Assembly: GCA_022510745.1 (NCBI GenBank)
Contig: JAFLSY010000003.1
Span: forward strand, 1 to 64,000
DNA: 64,000 nt
Direction of reading: 5' to 3'
Origin: Lachnospiraceae bacterium
GTDB taxonomy: Bacteria; Bacillota; Clostridia; Lachnospirales; Lachnospiraceae
Both the position numbers and the translations under genes were made by a program. The notes below the pieces were generated by a model. The model was not told where the DNA came from and did not search any database. It saw only the letters and a program-made list of their open reading frames with translations. Below, in pieces: positions 1 to 8,440 of the stretch (the stretch's first letter is position 1; every line of letters begins with the position of its first letter).

Positions 1-95
1 AGTATAAATTTATTAAATAATACTATTCCCCAAATGCCCAACATTGCACCCAAAAAGCCGATTATTAATTTAAATTTCTCTTTTTTCTTATTCAT
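1..95 (-). CDS. Small membrane protein, N-terminal part (runs off window start)
   Basis: The minus strand opens with an ATG at 93-95 followed by about 31 codons to the window edge without a stop. The start of the protein is lysine-rich (MNKKKEKFKL) and leads into a hydrophobic stretch (IIGFLGAMLGIWGIVLF) that looks like one membrane helix with a positive-inside N-terminus. A GAGGAG sits about 12 bases upstream, which is a little far but usable. It begins just past the stop of the next gene. The family is not recognisable from 31 residues. Confidence 0.45.
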   Translation of the reverse strand, partial: MNKKKEKFKLIIGFLGAMLGIWGIVLFNKFI

Positions 96-107
96 GAATA
101 TATGATG

Positions 108-135
108 CTCCTCTAAATTCCGATTTAGCAGTCCT
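108..135. repeat. Copy of the AAATTCCGATTT intergenic motif
   Basis: The plus strand reads CTCTAAATTCCGATTTAGC here. The same core (TAAATTCYGATTT) occurs at 36928-36950 and 36195-36220 around a gene of the accessory region, and weaker relatives occur in other gaps of that region. Here it spans the stop codon of the gene at 125-310 and ends in the ribosome binding site (rc of CTCC) of the next gene. Confidence 0.4.
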
Positions 136-310
136 TTTCAAAAATCAAATCCATTTCTTTTATCTTTCCAAAATCTGTAATATTTGTGGGAATATAACCA
201 GCATAACGGTAACCTTTTTTCGCATACTCATCTATAATCTGTCGATGTTCTTTTGACTTAGCGCCGAAAAATTTATCAATATGCAAGTGAACGTATTCAT
301 ACTGTTTCAT
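125..310 (-). CDS. DUF4177-like small protein
   Basis: A 61-residue protein starting MKQYEYVHLHIDKFFG. I chose the ATG at 308-310 because TACCTCC at 316-322 (rc GGAGGTA) gives a strong ribosome binding site at normal spacing, whereas the upstream in-frame codon lies inside that site. The pattern 'YEYVHLH... HRQIIDEYAKKGYRYAGYIPT... LIFEKDC' matches the general shape of DUF4177: a short alpha/beta protein with a 'GW/GYxxxxxxP' core and a C-terminal beta strand ending FEK. Function is unknown for the family. The gene is compact and A+T-rich, and is followed by the copy of the intergenic motif seen in the 34-43 kb accessory region. Confidence 0.7.
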   Translation of the reverse strand: MKQYEYVHLHIDKFFGAKSKEHRQIIDEYAKKGYRYAGYIPTNITDFGKIKEMDLIFEKDC

Positions 311-378
311 AATTATACCTCCAAACTGCAATCTGTTGCTCGCATCCTTATCTCAAAAAATTCCCGTTTATCATATTA

Positions 379-437
379 ACATCATAATCAAATCCGGGTG
401 AATGCCACTGCATCTGAACCCGGTTTGATTATGATGT
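379..437. repeat. Long near-perfect inverted repeat (hairpin)
   Basis: The left arm at 379-399 (21 nt) and the right arm at 418-437 (20 nt) are complementary except for one bulged T, with an 18-nt loop. It lies about 40 bases beyond the stop codon of the beta-CASP gene. No T-tract follows on either strand, so it is not a classic terminator. A smaller hairpin (TGTAGG...CCTACA, about 463-482) overlaps that gene's 3' end and may be the real end signal. Confidence 0.7.
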
Positions 438-476
438 ATATGTAGTTATGATGAACACCGGCTGTAGGAAGTTTCC

Positions 477-2075
477 CTACACTTCCCACTTATCACAAAG
501 CGAAATGATCTGGTCCGCAAATTTTGCCAGATCTTTATTGCTGTTACCTTCTTTTTTCTTAATAAGAGCAAGCAGCCTCTGTCCTGCTGCCAGCAGCCTA
601 GCATAAACGCCGCTTGCAGGCATATCTTTCTTCTTAACCGGAATGGGTTCGGCTTCATATTCCAGTTTTCCGCTAGCTAAATTGAATACCGTTCCACTGT
701 AGGGTGCATAGGCCTTGATACCATGCTCCACCATTAAGCACTCCACAAAGGAAGCGCAGACGCTATCCTCTCCGTGTACCACAAAAACCTTGCGGGGCTT
801 CTCTTTAAAGGAGGTCACCCACTCAATCAGACCGTTCTTGTCCGCATGTCCGCTAAGTCCCACAATTCTGCAGATTTTAGCCCGTACTTCGATAGGTTCG
901 CCAAAAAGCTTCACTTCCTTTGCGCCCTCTACGATCGCCCGGCCCAGGGTACCCACTGACTGGTAGCCAACAAACAGAATGGAGGACTCCGGCCGCCAGA
1001 GATTGTGTTTTAAATGATGTCTGATACGTCCTGCCTCGCACATGCCGGATGCAGAAATAATGACCTTGGGCGTGGACTCAAAATTGATTTCTTTGGATTC
1101 ATCGCTGGTAATGGACAGCTTCAATCCCGGGAAAGAAATGGGATTGATACCCTGCTTTACCAATTCCAGCGCCTCTCCGTCAAAGCAGGTCCACTCATTG
1201 TCCTGAAATACGGAAGTCGCCCGGACTGCCATGGGACTGTCCACATATACAGGGAAGTCATCATGTCCCTTAATCAGCTTATCCGCTTTTATTTTTCTGA
1301 TAAAAAACAGAATCTCCTGGGTTCTTCCCACCGCAAAGGAGGGAATTACCACATTACCGCCCTTGTCAAAGGTCTCCTGAATGATCTTTGCCAGTTCCGT
1401 TACATAGTCAGGGCGATCCACACCATGGAGTCTGTCTCCGTAGGTGCTTTCCATCACCACATAGTCAGCCTCTTCCGTGAAGCTGGGATTCTTTAATAAA
1501 GGCTGGTTCTTATTTCCGATATCTCCGGAGAATACTACCTTCTTTTGTACGCCATCCTCTTCAAGCCAGACCTCAATGCTGGCAGACCCTAAAAGATGTC
1601 CGATATCCGTAAAGCGGATATGGATTCCTTCGCACAGTTCAATCTTATGTCCATAGCGGCAGGGTACAATATTTTTTAACAACCCTTCCGTATCCTCCAT
1701 GGTATATTCCGGCACTACCAGAGGCTCTCCCGCTCTTCTTTTTGCCTTACGGTTCTTCCACTCCGCCTCCATAGCCTGTATGTGCGCACAGTCACGCAGC
1801 ATAATATCGCAGAGCTCCGCAGATGCCTCTGTGGTAAAGACCTTGCCTCGAAATCCCTTTGCATATAAAAGCGGCAGCATACCCGAATGATCTATATGGG
1901 CATGGGTCAGCAGCACATAATCTACACAAGCTTCCTCCACCGGCAGTTTCGCATTTTCAAATACATTGATACCCTGCTCCATGCCGTAATCCACCAGAAT
2001 GGTCTTTCCGCAAGCCTCTATACAGTGACAACTTCCTGTTACCTCATGGGCCGCTCCGATAAATGTCAGTTTCAT
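477..2075 (-). CDS. MBL-fold beta-CASP ribonuclease family protein
   Basis: A 532-residue metallo-beta-lactamase-fold protein of the beta-CASP branch (CPSF73/Ysh1/TTHA0252-like), probably a cytoplasmic RNA-processing exo- or endonuclease. The zinc motif HAHIDH is at residues 58-63, and later histidines/aspartates (GHLLGSAS, SGDIGN) fit the remaining metal ligands. The beta-CASP insertion follows: 'PSFAVGRTQEIL', 'SPMA' and 'SASGMCEAGRIRHHL' are family signatures. The C-terminal 'GLSGHADKNGL' and 'VHGED' carry the last ligands. The final 60 residues are a Lys-rich tail outside the usual core. The start has the canonical MKLTFIGAAHEVTGS beginning. No RNase J-specific C-terminal domain is seen, so the RNase J name is not justified. 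It appears to be transcribed alone. Confidence 0.9.
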   Translation of the reverse strand: MKLTFIGAAHEVTGSCHCIEACGKTILVDYGMEQGINVFENAKLPVEEACVDYVLLTHAHIDHSGMLPLLYAKGFRGKVFTTEASAELCDIMLRDCAHIQAMEAEWKNRKAKRRAGEPLVVPEYTMEDTEGLLKNIVPCRYGHKIELCEGIHIRFTDIGHLLGSASIEVWLEEDGVQKKVVFSGDIGNKNQPLLKNPSFTEEADYVVMESTYGDRLHGVDRPDYVTELAKIIQETFDKGGNVVIPSFAVGRTQEILFFIRKIKADKLIKGHDDFPVYVDSPMAVRATSVFQDNEWTCFDGEALELVKQGINPISFPGLKLSITSDESKEINFESTPKVIISASGMCEAGRIRHHLKHNLWRPESSILFVGYQSVGTLGRAIVEGAKEVKLFGEPIEVRAKICRIVGLSGHADKNGLIEWVTSFKEKPRKVFVVHGEDSVCASFVECLMVEHGIKAYAPYSGTVFNLASGKLEYEAEPIPVKKKDMPASGVYARLLAAGQRLLALIKKKEGNSNKDLAKFADQIISLCDKWEV

Positions 2076-2118
2076 ATAGATCCCATCCCCTTTCTATAAT
2101 CTGTAAATTCTTTTATTC

Positions 2119-2211
2119 TTATTGTACCATCTCGACTTCGTCTCGATGGTTTTTATCGTCAAGTGCCAGTTCATGCAAGCATGACTGCCACTTTCCTCAT
2201 TATTGTACCAT
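2119..2211. repeat. Double-hairpin element flanked by 12-bp direct repeats
   Basis: TTATTGTACCAT occurs at 2119-2130 and again at 2200-2211. Between them lie two hairpins. One is at 2126-2150 (ACCATC..GATGGT with an inner GAC/GTC stem) followed by a short T-run on the plus strand. The other is at 2161-2193 (AAGTG-CAGT-CATG / CATG-ACTG-CACTT). The stop codon of the lipoprotein gene sits inside the right repeat. This is the layout of a small palindromic element with a target duplication, but a simple end-of-gene duplication is also possible. Confidence 0.55.
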
Positions 2212-3504
2212 AAAAGGCTCAAACAGAAAAGCCTCCACTTCATGTCCGTAATTCCATCCGGCCTCGTCACCGGAGTAAGGCATCGAACAATATTCCAATA
2301 TCATCCACGGCTGTTCTTCCTCATTTTCGTACAGATAATACCGATAATGCCCACCATGGGTAACATAGTAGCTGTTATACGCCACCCGCCCCAGCTCGTC
2401 ATAGTAAATCCGGCCCGAGGAATCCCATGTCCCGCTTCCCGTAATACCGGAATGCCAATAAGAGAGTTTTAGCGGGCTGCCGTTCTCCCTGTAGGTAAAA
2501 GTCATGCCGCCTGAGATTTTATTCCCTTCTCTCTCCAAATCCCCGTAAGCTTCATATTCATGCCAGATATCGTTCATGGTGCGCAGCCTGCCCTTTTTAT
2601 CATATTCACCGACAAACATACAGGAATTACCGGCCCAGCCATACCATATATTCATCTCACCCCTATAACCGAAAAAACGATCCGCTTCATCCCTAAGCAC
2701 TTTCTCTCCGTTCAGACAAAATTTATTGTTCCTATAAAATATAAAGGGTTCTAACCATGCCAATCCCTCTTCCGCATCATAAGCGGTCACTACCGGAAAG
2801 GGAATCCCCTCCTCATAGGTATAGGTCATGCTTGCCAGTTCTTCTTCTTCCAAATCCAGAAAGACCTCTTGATAGGAGCCCTCTCCCAGATTCGAGCGAA
2901 CCATCCGCCCTATCTCCTGCATATCTTCCAAAAGCATGCTGGTACACCATACCGACGTACCCGGCACTGCTTCACCTGCTCCGTCGGGATAGTAGTGAAA
3001 ATAGGACCAGATCACAAAGGCCAGCCGTCCTGTCTCTTCATTCCGAAACCATATAATATCGTAATCCTCTTCCGATATGCTTCCTGCCTGCTCCTCATAA
3101 GAAAGCCCTCTCTCTTCCAAATATTGCCTGATAAAAGCTTCCTGTTCTTCCACAGGTATCTCAAAGGAACTGCCCGACCAGGTATCGTGGATTACCGCAT
3201 CTCTTTTCTCCCCAGTCCATTCATTGTAATTGATATATTGGTACACCGTTTCTATAGTGATATCCGTGACGGCTTCTTCGCCTCCTGAAATCCCCTGGGT
3301 TTCCCCACTTTCCGTCTCACTTTCTTCTGCCGTCCCGTTTTCCGCCTTACTTTCCTCTGCCGTCCAGTTTTCCGTCTCACTCTCCCACGCCTCCGTACTT
3401 CCCTGCTCCTTTGCGCTTTCCCGGGCAGACGGAGCACAGGCCGCCAGCATACAGAGGCTCACCGCAAGAACAAATATCATATACATTCTTTTCTTCATGT
3501 GCAT
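2200..3504 (-). CDS. Acidic lipoprotein of unknown function
   Basis: A 434-residue exported lipoprotein. The signal peptide MHMKKRMYMIFVLAVSL ends in the lipobox MLAAC, so the mature protein would be anchored on the outer face of the membrane. A low-complexity Glu/Ser/Thr linker with several near-repeats of 'AEESxxENG' follows to about residue 75, then a globular domain rich in Trp and Tyr. The C-terminal part ('YRENGSPLKLSYW', 'GRIYYDELGRVAYNSYYV') resembles YD-type beta repeats. I recognise no family. An open frame runs upstream through the tRNA-Gly gene, which cannot be coding. I start at ATG 3502-3504 because GGGAG lies 10 bases upstream; the next ATG (3498) is an alternative. Confidence 0.75.
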   Translation of the reverse strand: MHMKKRMYMIFVLAVSLCMLAACAPSARESAKEQGSTEAWESETENWTAEESKAENGTAEESETESGETQGISGGEEAVTDITIETVYQYINYNEWTGEKRDAVIHDTWSGSSFEIPVEEQEAFIRQYLEERGLSYEEQAGSISEEDYDIIWFRNEETGRLAFVIWSYFHYYPDGAGEAVPGTSVWCTSMLLEDMQEIGRMVRSNLGEGSYQEVFLDLEEEELASMTYTYEEGIPFPVVTAYDAEEGLAWLEPFIFYRNNKFCLNGEKVLRDEADRFFGYRGEMNIWYGWAGNSCMFVGEYDKKGRLRTMNDIWHEYEAYGDLEREGNKISGGMTFTYRENGSPLKLSYWHSGITGSGTWDSSGRIYYDELGRVAYNSYYVTHGGHYRYYLYENEEEQPWMILEYCSMPYSGDEAGWNYGHEVEAFLFEPFMVQ

Positions 3505-3529
3505 TCTATCCGGTCTCCCTATATCATAT

Positions 3530-3571
3530 AAATAAAAAAGACCGAAGTTTCCCAAAAGGGCTTCTCCGGCC
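3530..3571 (-). terminator. Intrinsic terminator downstream of tRNA-Gly
   Basis: On the minus strand a stem (GGCCGGAG...CTTCGGTC, with CCC-TTTT-GGG at the tip and a small internal mismatch) is followed directly by TTTTTTATTT. It lies 10 bases beyond the tRNA and ahead of the lipoprotein gene, so it should end the tRNA transcript. Confidence 0.7.
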
Positions 3572-3580
3572 AATAAAAAA

Positions 3581-3652
<72 letters not shown>

Positions 3653-3660
3653 ATAATACC

Positions 3661-3713
3661 TGTCCGCTTTTGCGGACAAGTATTACTATACTATAGGCTT
3701 TTTCTTTTGTCAA
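3661..3713 (-). promoter_or_regulatory. Sigma-A promoter and leader hairpin of tRNA-Gly
   Basis: On the minus strand TTGACA (3708-3713) and TATAGT (3685-3690) are separated by exactly 17 bases. A perfect leader hairpin follows (TGTCCGC-AAAA-GCGGACA, 3661-3678) between the expected start of transcription and the tRNA; it may guide 5' processing. This is the strongest housekeeping promoter in the window. Confidence 0.8.
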
Positions 3714-3766
3714 CTGCGAATTTTATATTTTCTGCAAACAATTTTCGACAATTTACTCTCGCTTCA

Positions 3767-5116
3767 TCATTCCGGCAGCTTATCCGCCTCTTTTATCCGA
3801 TAAATGCGGCGCAGGGAATCGTTGATGCGCTCTTCGGAAATGGTACCGTTCCGTACAGCCTCCAGCACTCCATTATAAGCCAGTTCAAAATCGTCCGGCA
3901 TCAGTATCATGTCGCAGCCGGCCCGCAGTGCCAGAATGGCAGCTTCATCCGCCTCATAATACTCGGTAATGGCGCCCATATTCATGGCATCTGTTATAAT
4001 GACGCCGTTAAAGTGAAGCTCATTCCGCAAAATATCGGTTACCACTATCTCGGAAAGGGTGCAGGGCGTATTGTCCCCGGTCAGTGCGGGCGCTGATATG
4101 TGTCCCATCATGACAAAATCGGCCCCGGCCTCGATACCGGCGGCAAATACAGTAAACTCTTCCGCCCGGAACTGCTCTGCAGTTCTTTCCGTTACCGCCA
4201 TTCCTATATGGGTATCCTCCACGCTGCAGCCAATGCCCGGGAAATGTTTCAGACAGGCGCTGACTCCGTTCTCTTGCAGTCCAGCCGTCATGGAAGCCAC
4301 CATGGCCGCCGCCAACTCGCTGCTGCTGCCATAGGAACGGTCTCCGATAAAGCTGTTCTCCATATTGTCGATATCCGCAACCGGAGCAAAGTCCAGATTG
4401 AATCCCAAAGGTACAAGATAGTCTGCCATGCTCTTTCCGGCCGCATATGCGTTGTTTGTATCTCCCGTTGCACCGATATCCTTGGCACTGCCTACATTCT
4501 CAGCCAATCCGGCTTCAGCCACCCGGCTGACACTTCCACCCTCTTCATCCACTGCAAGGAACAGAGGATATCTGCTGAAAAGGGCTGTATTGGACAGCAT
4601 TTCCGTAAGCTGTTCCTCTGACTGTATGTTCTGCTTAAAATAAATGATTCCGCCCACCGCGTATTGATTTAAGGCATCTTTTGTTCCCTCTCCTGCCTGT
4701 ACGGCTCTATTGACACCCGTAATGGCTTCCGGCGTCACAATAAAGAGTCCTGCCACCTTATCTTCCAAGGGCATCACCTCTATCGCCGCATCAATGATAT
4801 CATCCAGTCTCTGTTCAGGGGTGGGTTCCGTTATATGCTCTGTTTCCTCCGGCTTCACTAATGTTTCCTCCTCTCCCAGTATGCTTTCTATGTCTCCCGT
4901 ATAAGGAGTATCGTTCTGCTGCTCATTTCCTTTCTGTCCACTCAAAGCAACAACAGCCATAATCACGCCGCCTACAACGACCAAAATAAAGAGCAGCACC
5001 GCAAGATATGCCAAAAGCTGGTTTCGTCTGCGCCTTCTGCGCCGTTCTTCCCTCTTCTCTGCGGCCTCCTGCTCCTGCTGCTGTTTATCCTGTTTCACTT
5101 CCGTATTATCTGCCAT
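3767..5116 (-). CDS. Membrane-anchored glycoside hydrolase family 3 protein (NagZ-like)
   Basis: A 449-residue protein. A cytoplasmic basic N-terminus with seven consecutive arginines (residues 25-31) leads to one membrane helix (about 34-58), a Glu/Thr-rich linker and then a GH3 catalytic domain. The motifs 'LFLAVDEEGGSVSR', 'KHFPGIG', 'EDTH' and 'VIITDAMNMGAI' match bacterial beta-N-acetylhexosaminidases; the Asp in ITDAMNM is the expected nucleophile and the His in EDTH the NagZ-type acid/base. The likely substrate is N-acetylglucosamine in peptidoglycan or muropeptides, acting outside the cell because of the anchor. KHFPG is followed by Ile where many NagZ proteins have His. The start at ATG 5114-5116 is preceded by GAGGTG; an upstream extension has no ribosome binding site. 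Confidence 0.9.
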   Translation of the reverse strand: MADNTEVKQDKQQQEQEAAEKREERRRRRRRNQLLAYLAVLLFILVVVGGVIMAVVALSGQKGNEQQNDTPYTGDIESILGEEETLVKPEETEHITEPTPEQRLDDIIDAAIEVMPLEDKVAGLFIVTPEAITGVNRAVQAGEGTKDALNQYAVGGIIYFKQNIQSEEQLTEMLSNTALFSRYPLFLAVDEEGGSVSRVAEAGLAENVGSAKDIGATGDTNNAYAAGKSMADYLVPLGFNLDFAPVADIDNMENSFIGDRSYGSSSELAAAMVASMTAGLQENGVSACLKHFPGIGCSVEDTHIGMAVTERTAEQFRAEEFTVFAAGIEAGADFVMMGHISAPALTGDNTPCTLSEIVVTDILRNELHFNGVIITDAMNMGAITEYYEADEAAILALRAGCDMILMPDDFELAYNGVLEAVRNGTISEERINDSLRRIYRIKEADKLPE

Positions 5117-5348
5117 GGATTCACCTCGTTTAAAACCTATATGGTAATCATACCTTATTTCTCGACGAATTTCTACAGGAAATCCTTTACTTTTCAAATT
5201 TTTCGTAAATAGGTTCTTTTTTTGGTTTTATGGGAAGTGAAAATGACAAAACAAAAGAGCGCATCGACCTTTTTTAATCAATGCGCTCTTTCAGACTTCA
5301 CTCTCCAATGGACTGCCCTCCTATGAAATTATTTCAAATGGTTTACGG

Positions 5349-5505
5349 TTACCGAATGTCATCCATATTTTCTTTCGTATCGTTCCACTTTTCTTTGTAC
5401 TGAATGTACTGTAACGTCAGCTCCTTCGCTGTACTCGCTACTTCTCTCGTGTACTTGTCTACTACTTTTTAGGAAAGAATTCCTTTTTAAAGAATATCTT
5501 TTCAT
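5349..5505 (-). pseudogene. Possible remnant of a small coding sequence
   Basis: Two overlapping minus-strand frames look partly protein-like. One (5359-5505) has an ATG and 48 codons (MKRYSLKRNSFLK...). The other (5349-5468) has 39 sense codons with a typical helical composition (VDKYTREVASTAKELTLQ, then YIQYKEKWNDTKENMDDIR) but no start codon. Splicing the frames at the A-run near 5466-5470 would give one small basic protein, suggesting a frameshifted gene. No family is recognised. Chance cannot be excluded. Confidence 0.25.
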
Positions 5506-5759
5506 TCTCTTTATTCAGTTGTATATGGATGATTAATTTGGAAATTTACGAGTTAGGTGGACCGTACCTCTCTTTCTTTGTATTAGCAATTCTGCTTTTT
5601 TCTCTTCGTTTGTTTTATTGTAAGTTCATTATATCTTGCTCTTTTTGTTTTGTCAACACATTTTTTGAAAAAATTTTAAATTTTTTCAAATTATTTTTTT
5701 GCAACATTATTTTTTCAAAATTTTCTGAAAATATATATGTGATCCCTGACTCACAATCT

Positions 5760-5799
5760 AAATAAAAATAGCGGTACCGGACAAAATCCAAGTACCGCT
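5760..5799 (-). terminator. Intrinsic terminator of the glyA-hom-apgM-lysC operon
   Basis: AGCGGTAC (5770-5777) pairs with GTACCGCT (5792-5799). On the minus strand the stem is followed by TATTTTTATTT. It lies 31 bases after the lysC stop codon. Confidence 0.8.
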
Positions 5800-5829
5800 T
5801 GTATTTTCCTATTCCCGCACTGACTGTCC

Positions 5830-7149
5830 CTACAGCTGGGTCTCCACAAAAATATCATAGATGGCCCTGATAGCAGCCTCAAAATCCTCATTGGTCACAC
5901 CGATAATGATGTTCAACTCGGAAGAGCCCTGATCAATCATCTTGACATTGATATTGGCATGAGCCAGCGCCGCAAAGACTCTGCCCGCTGTACCGCGGGT
6001 GGACTTCATGCCTCTGCCCACCACTGCAATCAAAGCAAGATCGGATTCAATATCAATGGAATCCGGCTCCGCCAGTCTGTGGATACCGGCCACTACTTTC
6101 TGTTCCTTGCTCATGAACTCGTCCTGATGTACAAAGACCGTCATGGTATCAATACCGGAAGGCACATGCTCAAAAGAGATGCCGTTCTCCTCAAAAGCCT
6201 GCAGTACCTTTCTGCCAAAACCGATTTCGGAGTTCATCTTATCCTTTTCAATATTGACCGCGCAAAATCCCTTTTTGCCGGCAATACCGGTAATAACGTA
6301 GCGGGACTTCTGACAGGTGCTGCCCACGATCCATGTACCCGCATCCTCTGGCTTATTGGTATTGCGGATATTGATGGGAATCCCCTGCTGGCGCACTGGG
6401 AAAATAGCGTCCTCATGCAGTACGGTAGCGCCCATATATGCTAACTCCCGCAGTTCTCTGTACGTGATCACTTCTATCACTTCGGGCTTTTCAATGATAC
6501 GGGGATCCGCGATCAAAAAGCCGGAAACATCCGTCCAGTTCTCATATACATCAGCTTTGATCGCTTTTGCCACAATGGAGCCGGTAATGTCGGAGCCGCC
6601 TCTGGAAAAGGTCTTGACACGTCCGTCCGCATAGGCGCCGTAAAAACCGGGCACGACTGCATTGGGACAGCCGGTCAGACGTTCGGAGAGCACCTCATTG
6701 GTCTTCTCTGCATCAAACTCCCCGTTATCTTTAAAGAAAATGACCTCAGCAGCATCCACAAAAGTATAGTTTAAATAGGCAGCCATGATAATGCCATTTA
6801 AATACTCGCCTCGGGAAGCAGCATAGTTGTCACCCTGCTTTTCCTTAAAATTCTTCTCAATGGTCTTAAATTCCTCATCTAAGGAAAGCTTCAGCTTTAA
6901 GCCGTCGATGATTTCCTGATATCTCTCCTGAATGGCTTTCAGCTCCGCTTCAAAGTCCTTGTCCGCTTCAGCCAGCGCATAGCACTCATAGAGCATATCC
7001 GTCACCTTGGTGTCTTTTGCAAACCGCTTTCCCGGTGCGGAAGGAACCACATAAGCCCTTTCCTTGTCGGCCTTAATGATCTTGCCTACCTTGACAAACT
7101 GCTCTGCGCTTGCAAGGGAGCTGCCGCCAAACTTCACTACTTTTCTCAT
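5830..7149 (-). CDS. lysC: Aspartate kinase
   Basis: A 439-residue monofunctional aspartokinase that phosphorylates aspartate at the first step to lysine, threonine and methionine. The N-terminal kinase motif KFGGSS is at residues 6-11; 'SRGGSDITGS' and 'NWTDVSGFLIADPR' are the substrate and nucleotide signatures. The C-terminal 130 residues are two ACT domains ('GFCAVNIEKDKMN', 'VVGRGMKSTRGTAGRVFAAL', 'IDQGSSELNIIIGV'), so feedback inhibition by an end-product amino acid is expected. It is the last gene of the glyA-hom-apgM-lysC operon, 26 bases after apgM, and is followed by a clear terminator. The company of hom suggests that the threonine branch is its main client. Confidence 0.95.
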   Translation of the reverse strand: MRKVVKFGGSSLASAEQFVKVGKIIKADKERAYVVPSAPGKRFAKDTKVTDMLYECYALAEADKDFEAELKAIQERYQEIIDGLKLKLSLDEEFKTIEKNFKEKQGDNYAASRGEYLNGIIMAAYLNYTFVDAAEVIFFKDNGEFDAEKTNEVLSERLTGCPNAVVPGFYGAYADGRVKTFSRGGSDITGSIVAKAIKADVYENWTDVSGFLIADPRIIEKPEVIEVITYRELRELAYMGATVLHEDAIFPVRQQGIPINIRNTNKPEDAGTWIVGSTCQKSRYVITGIAGKKGFCAVNIEKDKMNSEIGFGRKVLQAFEENGISFEHVPSGIDTMTVFVHQDEFMSKEQKVVAGIHRLAEPDSIDIESDLALIAVVGRGMKSTRGTAGRVFAALAHANINVKMIDQGSSELNIIIGVTNEDFEAAIRAIYDIFVETQL

Positions 7150-7175
7150 AACCTATCCTTACTCCTCATTAGTCC

Positions 7176-8378
7176 TTATTTTTCAAAAAGTCTTTCTATC
7201 AGTTTATGCCCTCTCTCAACCAGTATGCCGGATGAGCGTCCTTCTTCCTCATTGTAATTCCAGGTTTCGCTTTTCTCAGCCGTGGAATCATAGAGCATAT
7301 AGGGCACATTGTCCGAAGTATGGGTTCTCACCCGGATGGGGGTTGGATGATCCGGCAGCACCAGCATACGGAAATCCTCTCCCGCCGCCTTTAACTGCCC
7401 CGCCAAAGGACCGATCACGCGCGTATCCAGATAATGAATCGCCTGTACCTTTTTCTCCACACTGCCCTGATGGCCCATCTCGTCCGGTGCTTCTACATGT
7501 ATGTATGCAAAATCGTAACCGTCCTTAGTCAGCGCATTGACCGCAGCAGTCACTTTTCCTTCATAGTTGGTATGCAGGCCGCCGGTAGCGCCCTCTACCT
7601 GTGCCACGCCCATGCCTGCCCCCACTGCAATGCCTTTTAACAGATCCACGGCAGATACCATCATACCCTTCTTGCCGGTCTTCTCCTCAAAAGAAACCAA
7701 CGCGGGGCGGGTGCCTGCCCCCCAGAACCAGCAGCAGTTGGCGGGATTGAGGCCCTGTTTTTTGCGCTCCACATTAAGGGGGTGATTTACAAGAATCTCA
7801 TAGCTTCTTTCCATCATCTTACGGAACTTTTCTTCTTTCGGCAGATACTGTCCGATCACCTGCCCCAATACGTCATGGGGCTGTGTCAGTTCAATGACGC
7901 TTCCCTTATCCCAGATCAGGCAGTGCCTGTAGCTGGTACCCACATAGAACTGAAATTCTTCGTTTGCCAGTTCATCGGCTACCGCCTTTAATAAAACCGC
8001 ACAGTCCTCCGTACTGATCTCGGAAGAACTGTGGTCAATAATGGTCTGTTCCTCAAAAGGCACATTTTCCTCTGAAATCGTTACAATATTACAACGCAGA
8101 GCAACATCCGTATCCTTCATGGGTACACCGATGCTGAGTGCTTCTAACGGTGAACGGCCGGAATAATAACGCTTCGGATCATATCCCAGCACGGACAGAT
8201 TGGCCGTATCAGATCCGGGTTTCATGCCGTCCGGTATGGTATGTACCATTCCGATTTCAGATTGTTTACTTAATATATCCAGATTCGGTGTTTCGGCAGC
8301 GGCAAGGGGGGTCTTCCCGCCCAGTTCCTCAATGGGTTCGTCCGCCATGCCGTCGCCCAGAACAATTACATATTTCAT
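7176..8378 (-). CDS. ApgM-family phosphoglycerate mutase homologue, possible homoserine kinase
   Basis: A 400-residue member of the archaeal-type cofactor-independent phosphoglycerate mutase family (ApgM, alkaline phosphatase superfamily). It starts MKYVIVLGDGMADEP with the metal-binding Asp at residue 9. The 'PGSDTANLSVLGYD' stretch around residues 54-67 should carry the phosphorylated serine, and 'HVEAPDEMGHQG' and 'LPDHPTPI' the later metal ligands. Members of this family that sit next to threonine genes in bacteria lacking ThrB have been proposed to act as homoserine kinase. Here it lies between hom and lysC and no thrB is nearby, which fits that role. The mutase activity remains the default alternative. 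RBS GAGG is directly upstream of the ATG. Confidence 0.85.
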   Translation of the reverse strand: MKYVIVLGDGMADEPIEELGGKTPLAAAETPNLDILSKQSEIGMVHTIPDGMKPGSDTANLSVLGYDPKRYYSGRSPLEALSIGVPMKDTDVALRCNIVTISEENVPFEEQTIIDHSSSEISTEDCAVLLKAVADELANEEFQFYVGTSYRHCLIWDKGSVIELTQPHDVLGQVIGQYLPKEEKFRKMMERSYEILVNHPLNVERKKQGLNPANCCWFWGAGTRPALVSFEEKTGKKGMMVSAVDLLKGIAVGAGMGVAQVEGATGGLHTNYEGKVTAAVNALTKDGYDFAYIHVEAPDEMGHQGSVEKKVQAIHYLDTRVIGPLAGQLKAAGEDFRMLVLPDHPTPIRVRTHTSDNVPYMLYDSTAEKSETWNYNEEEGRSSGILVERGHKLIERLFEK

Positions 8379-8440
8379 GTTTCCTCACATTCTGCCGTAT
8401 AAACGGCATCACATCACACATTTCCTCTATTTGAGCCGCT

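Larger units (their letters stand above)
5117..5829. other. 713-base region without an intact gene
   Basis: This gap holds an inverted repeat at 5254-5264/5281-5291 (AAAGAGCGCAT...ATGCGCTCTTT) with a T-rich minus-strand flank, consistent with a terminator. It also holds a decayed-looking coding patch (5349-5505), a very A+T-rich stretch with homopolymers (about 5600-5765), and the lysC terminator. A 78-residue plus-strand frame at 5529-5765 is hydrophobic only because the DNA is T-rich. No RNA gene was recognised. Confidence 0.6.

Noticed and set aside
1014..1496. 160-codon plus-strand frame
   Set aside because: Antisense to the beta-CASP gene, no ribosome binding site, and its residues mirror the coding strand.
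2126..2154. Hairpin with plus-strand T-run taken as a terminator
   Set aside because: No plus-strand gene lies upstream; it is better described as part of the double-hairpin element.
5529..5765. 78-codon hydrophobic plus-strand frame
   Set aside because: Phe/Leu-rich only because the DNA is T-rich; no ribosome binding site and no gene-like composition.
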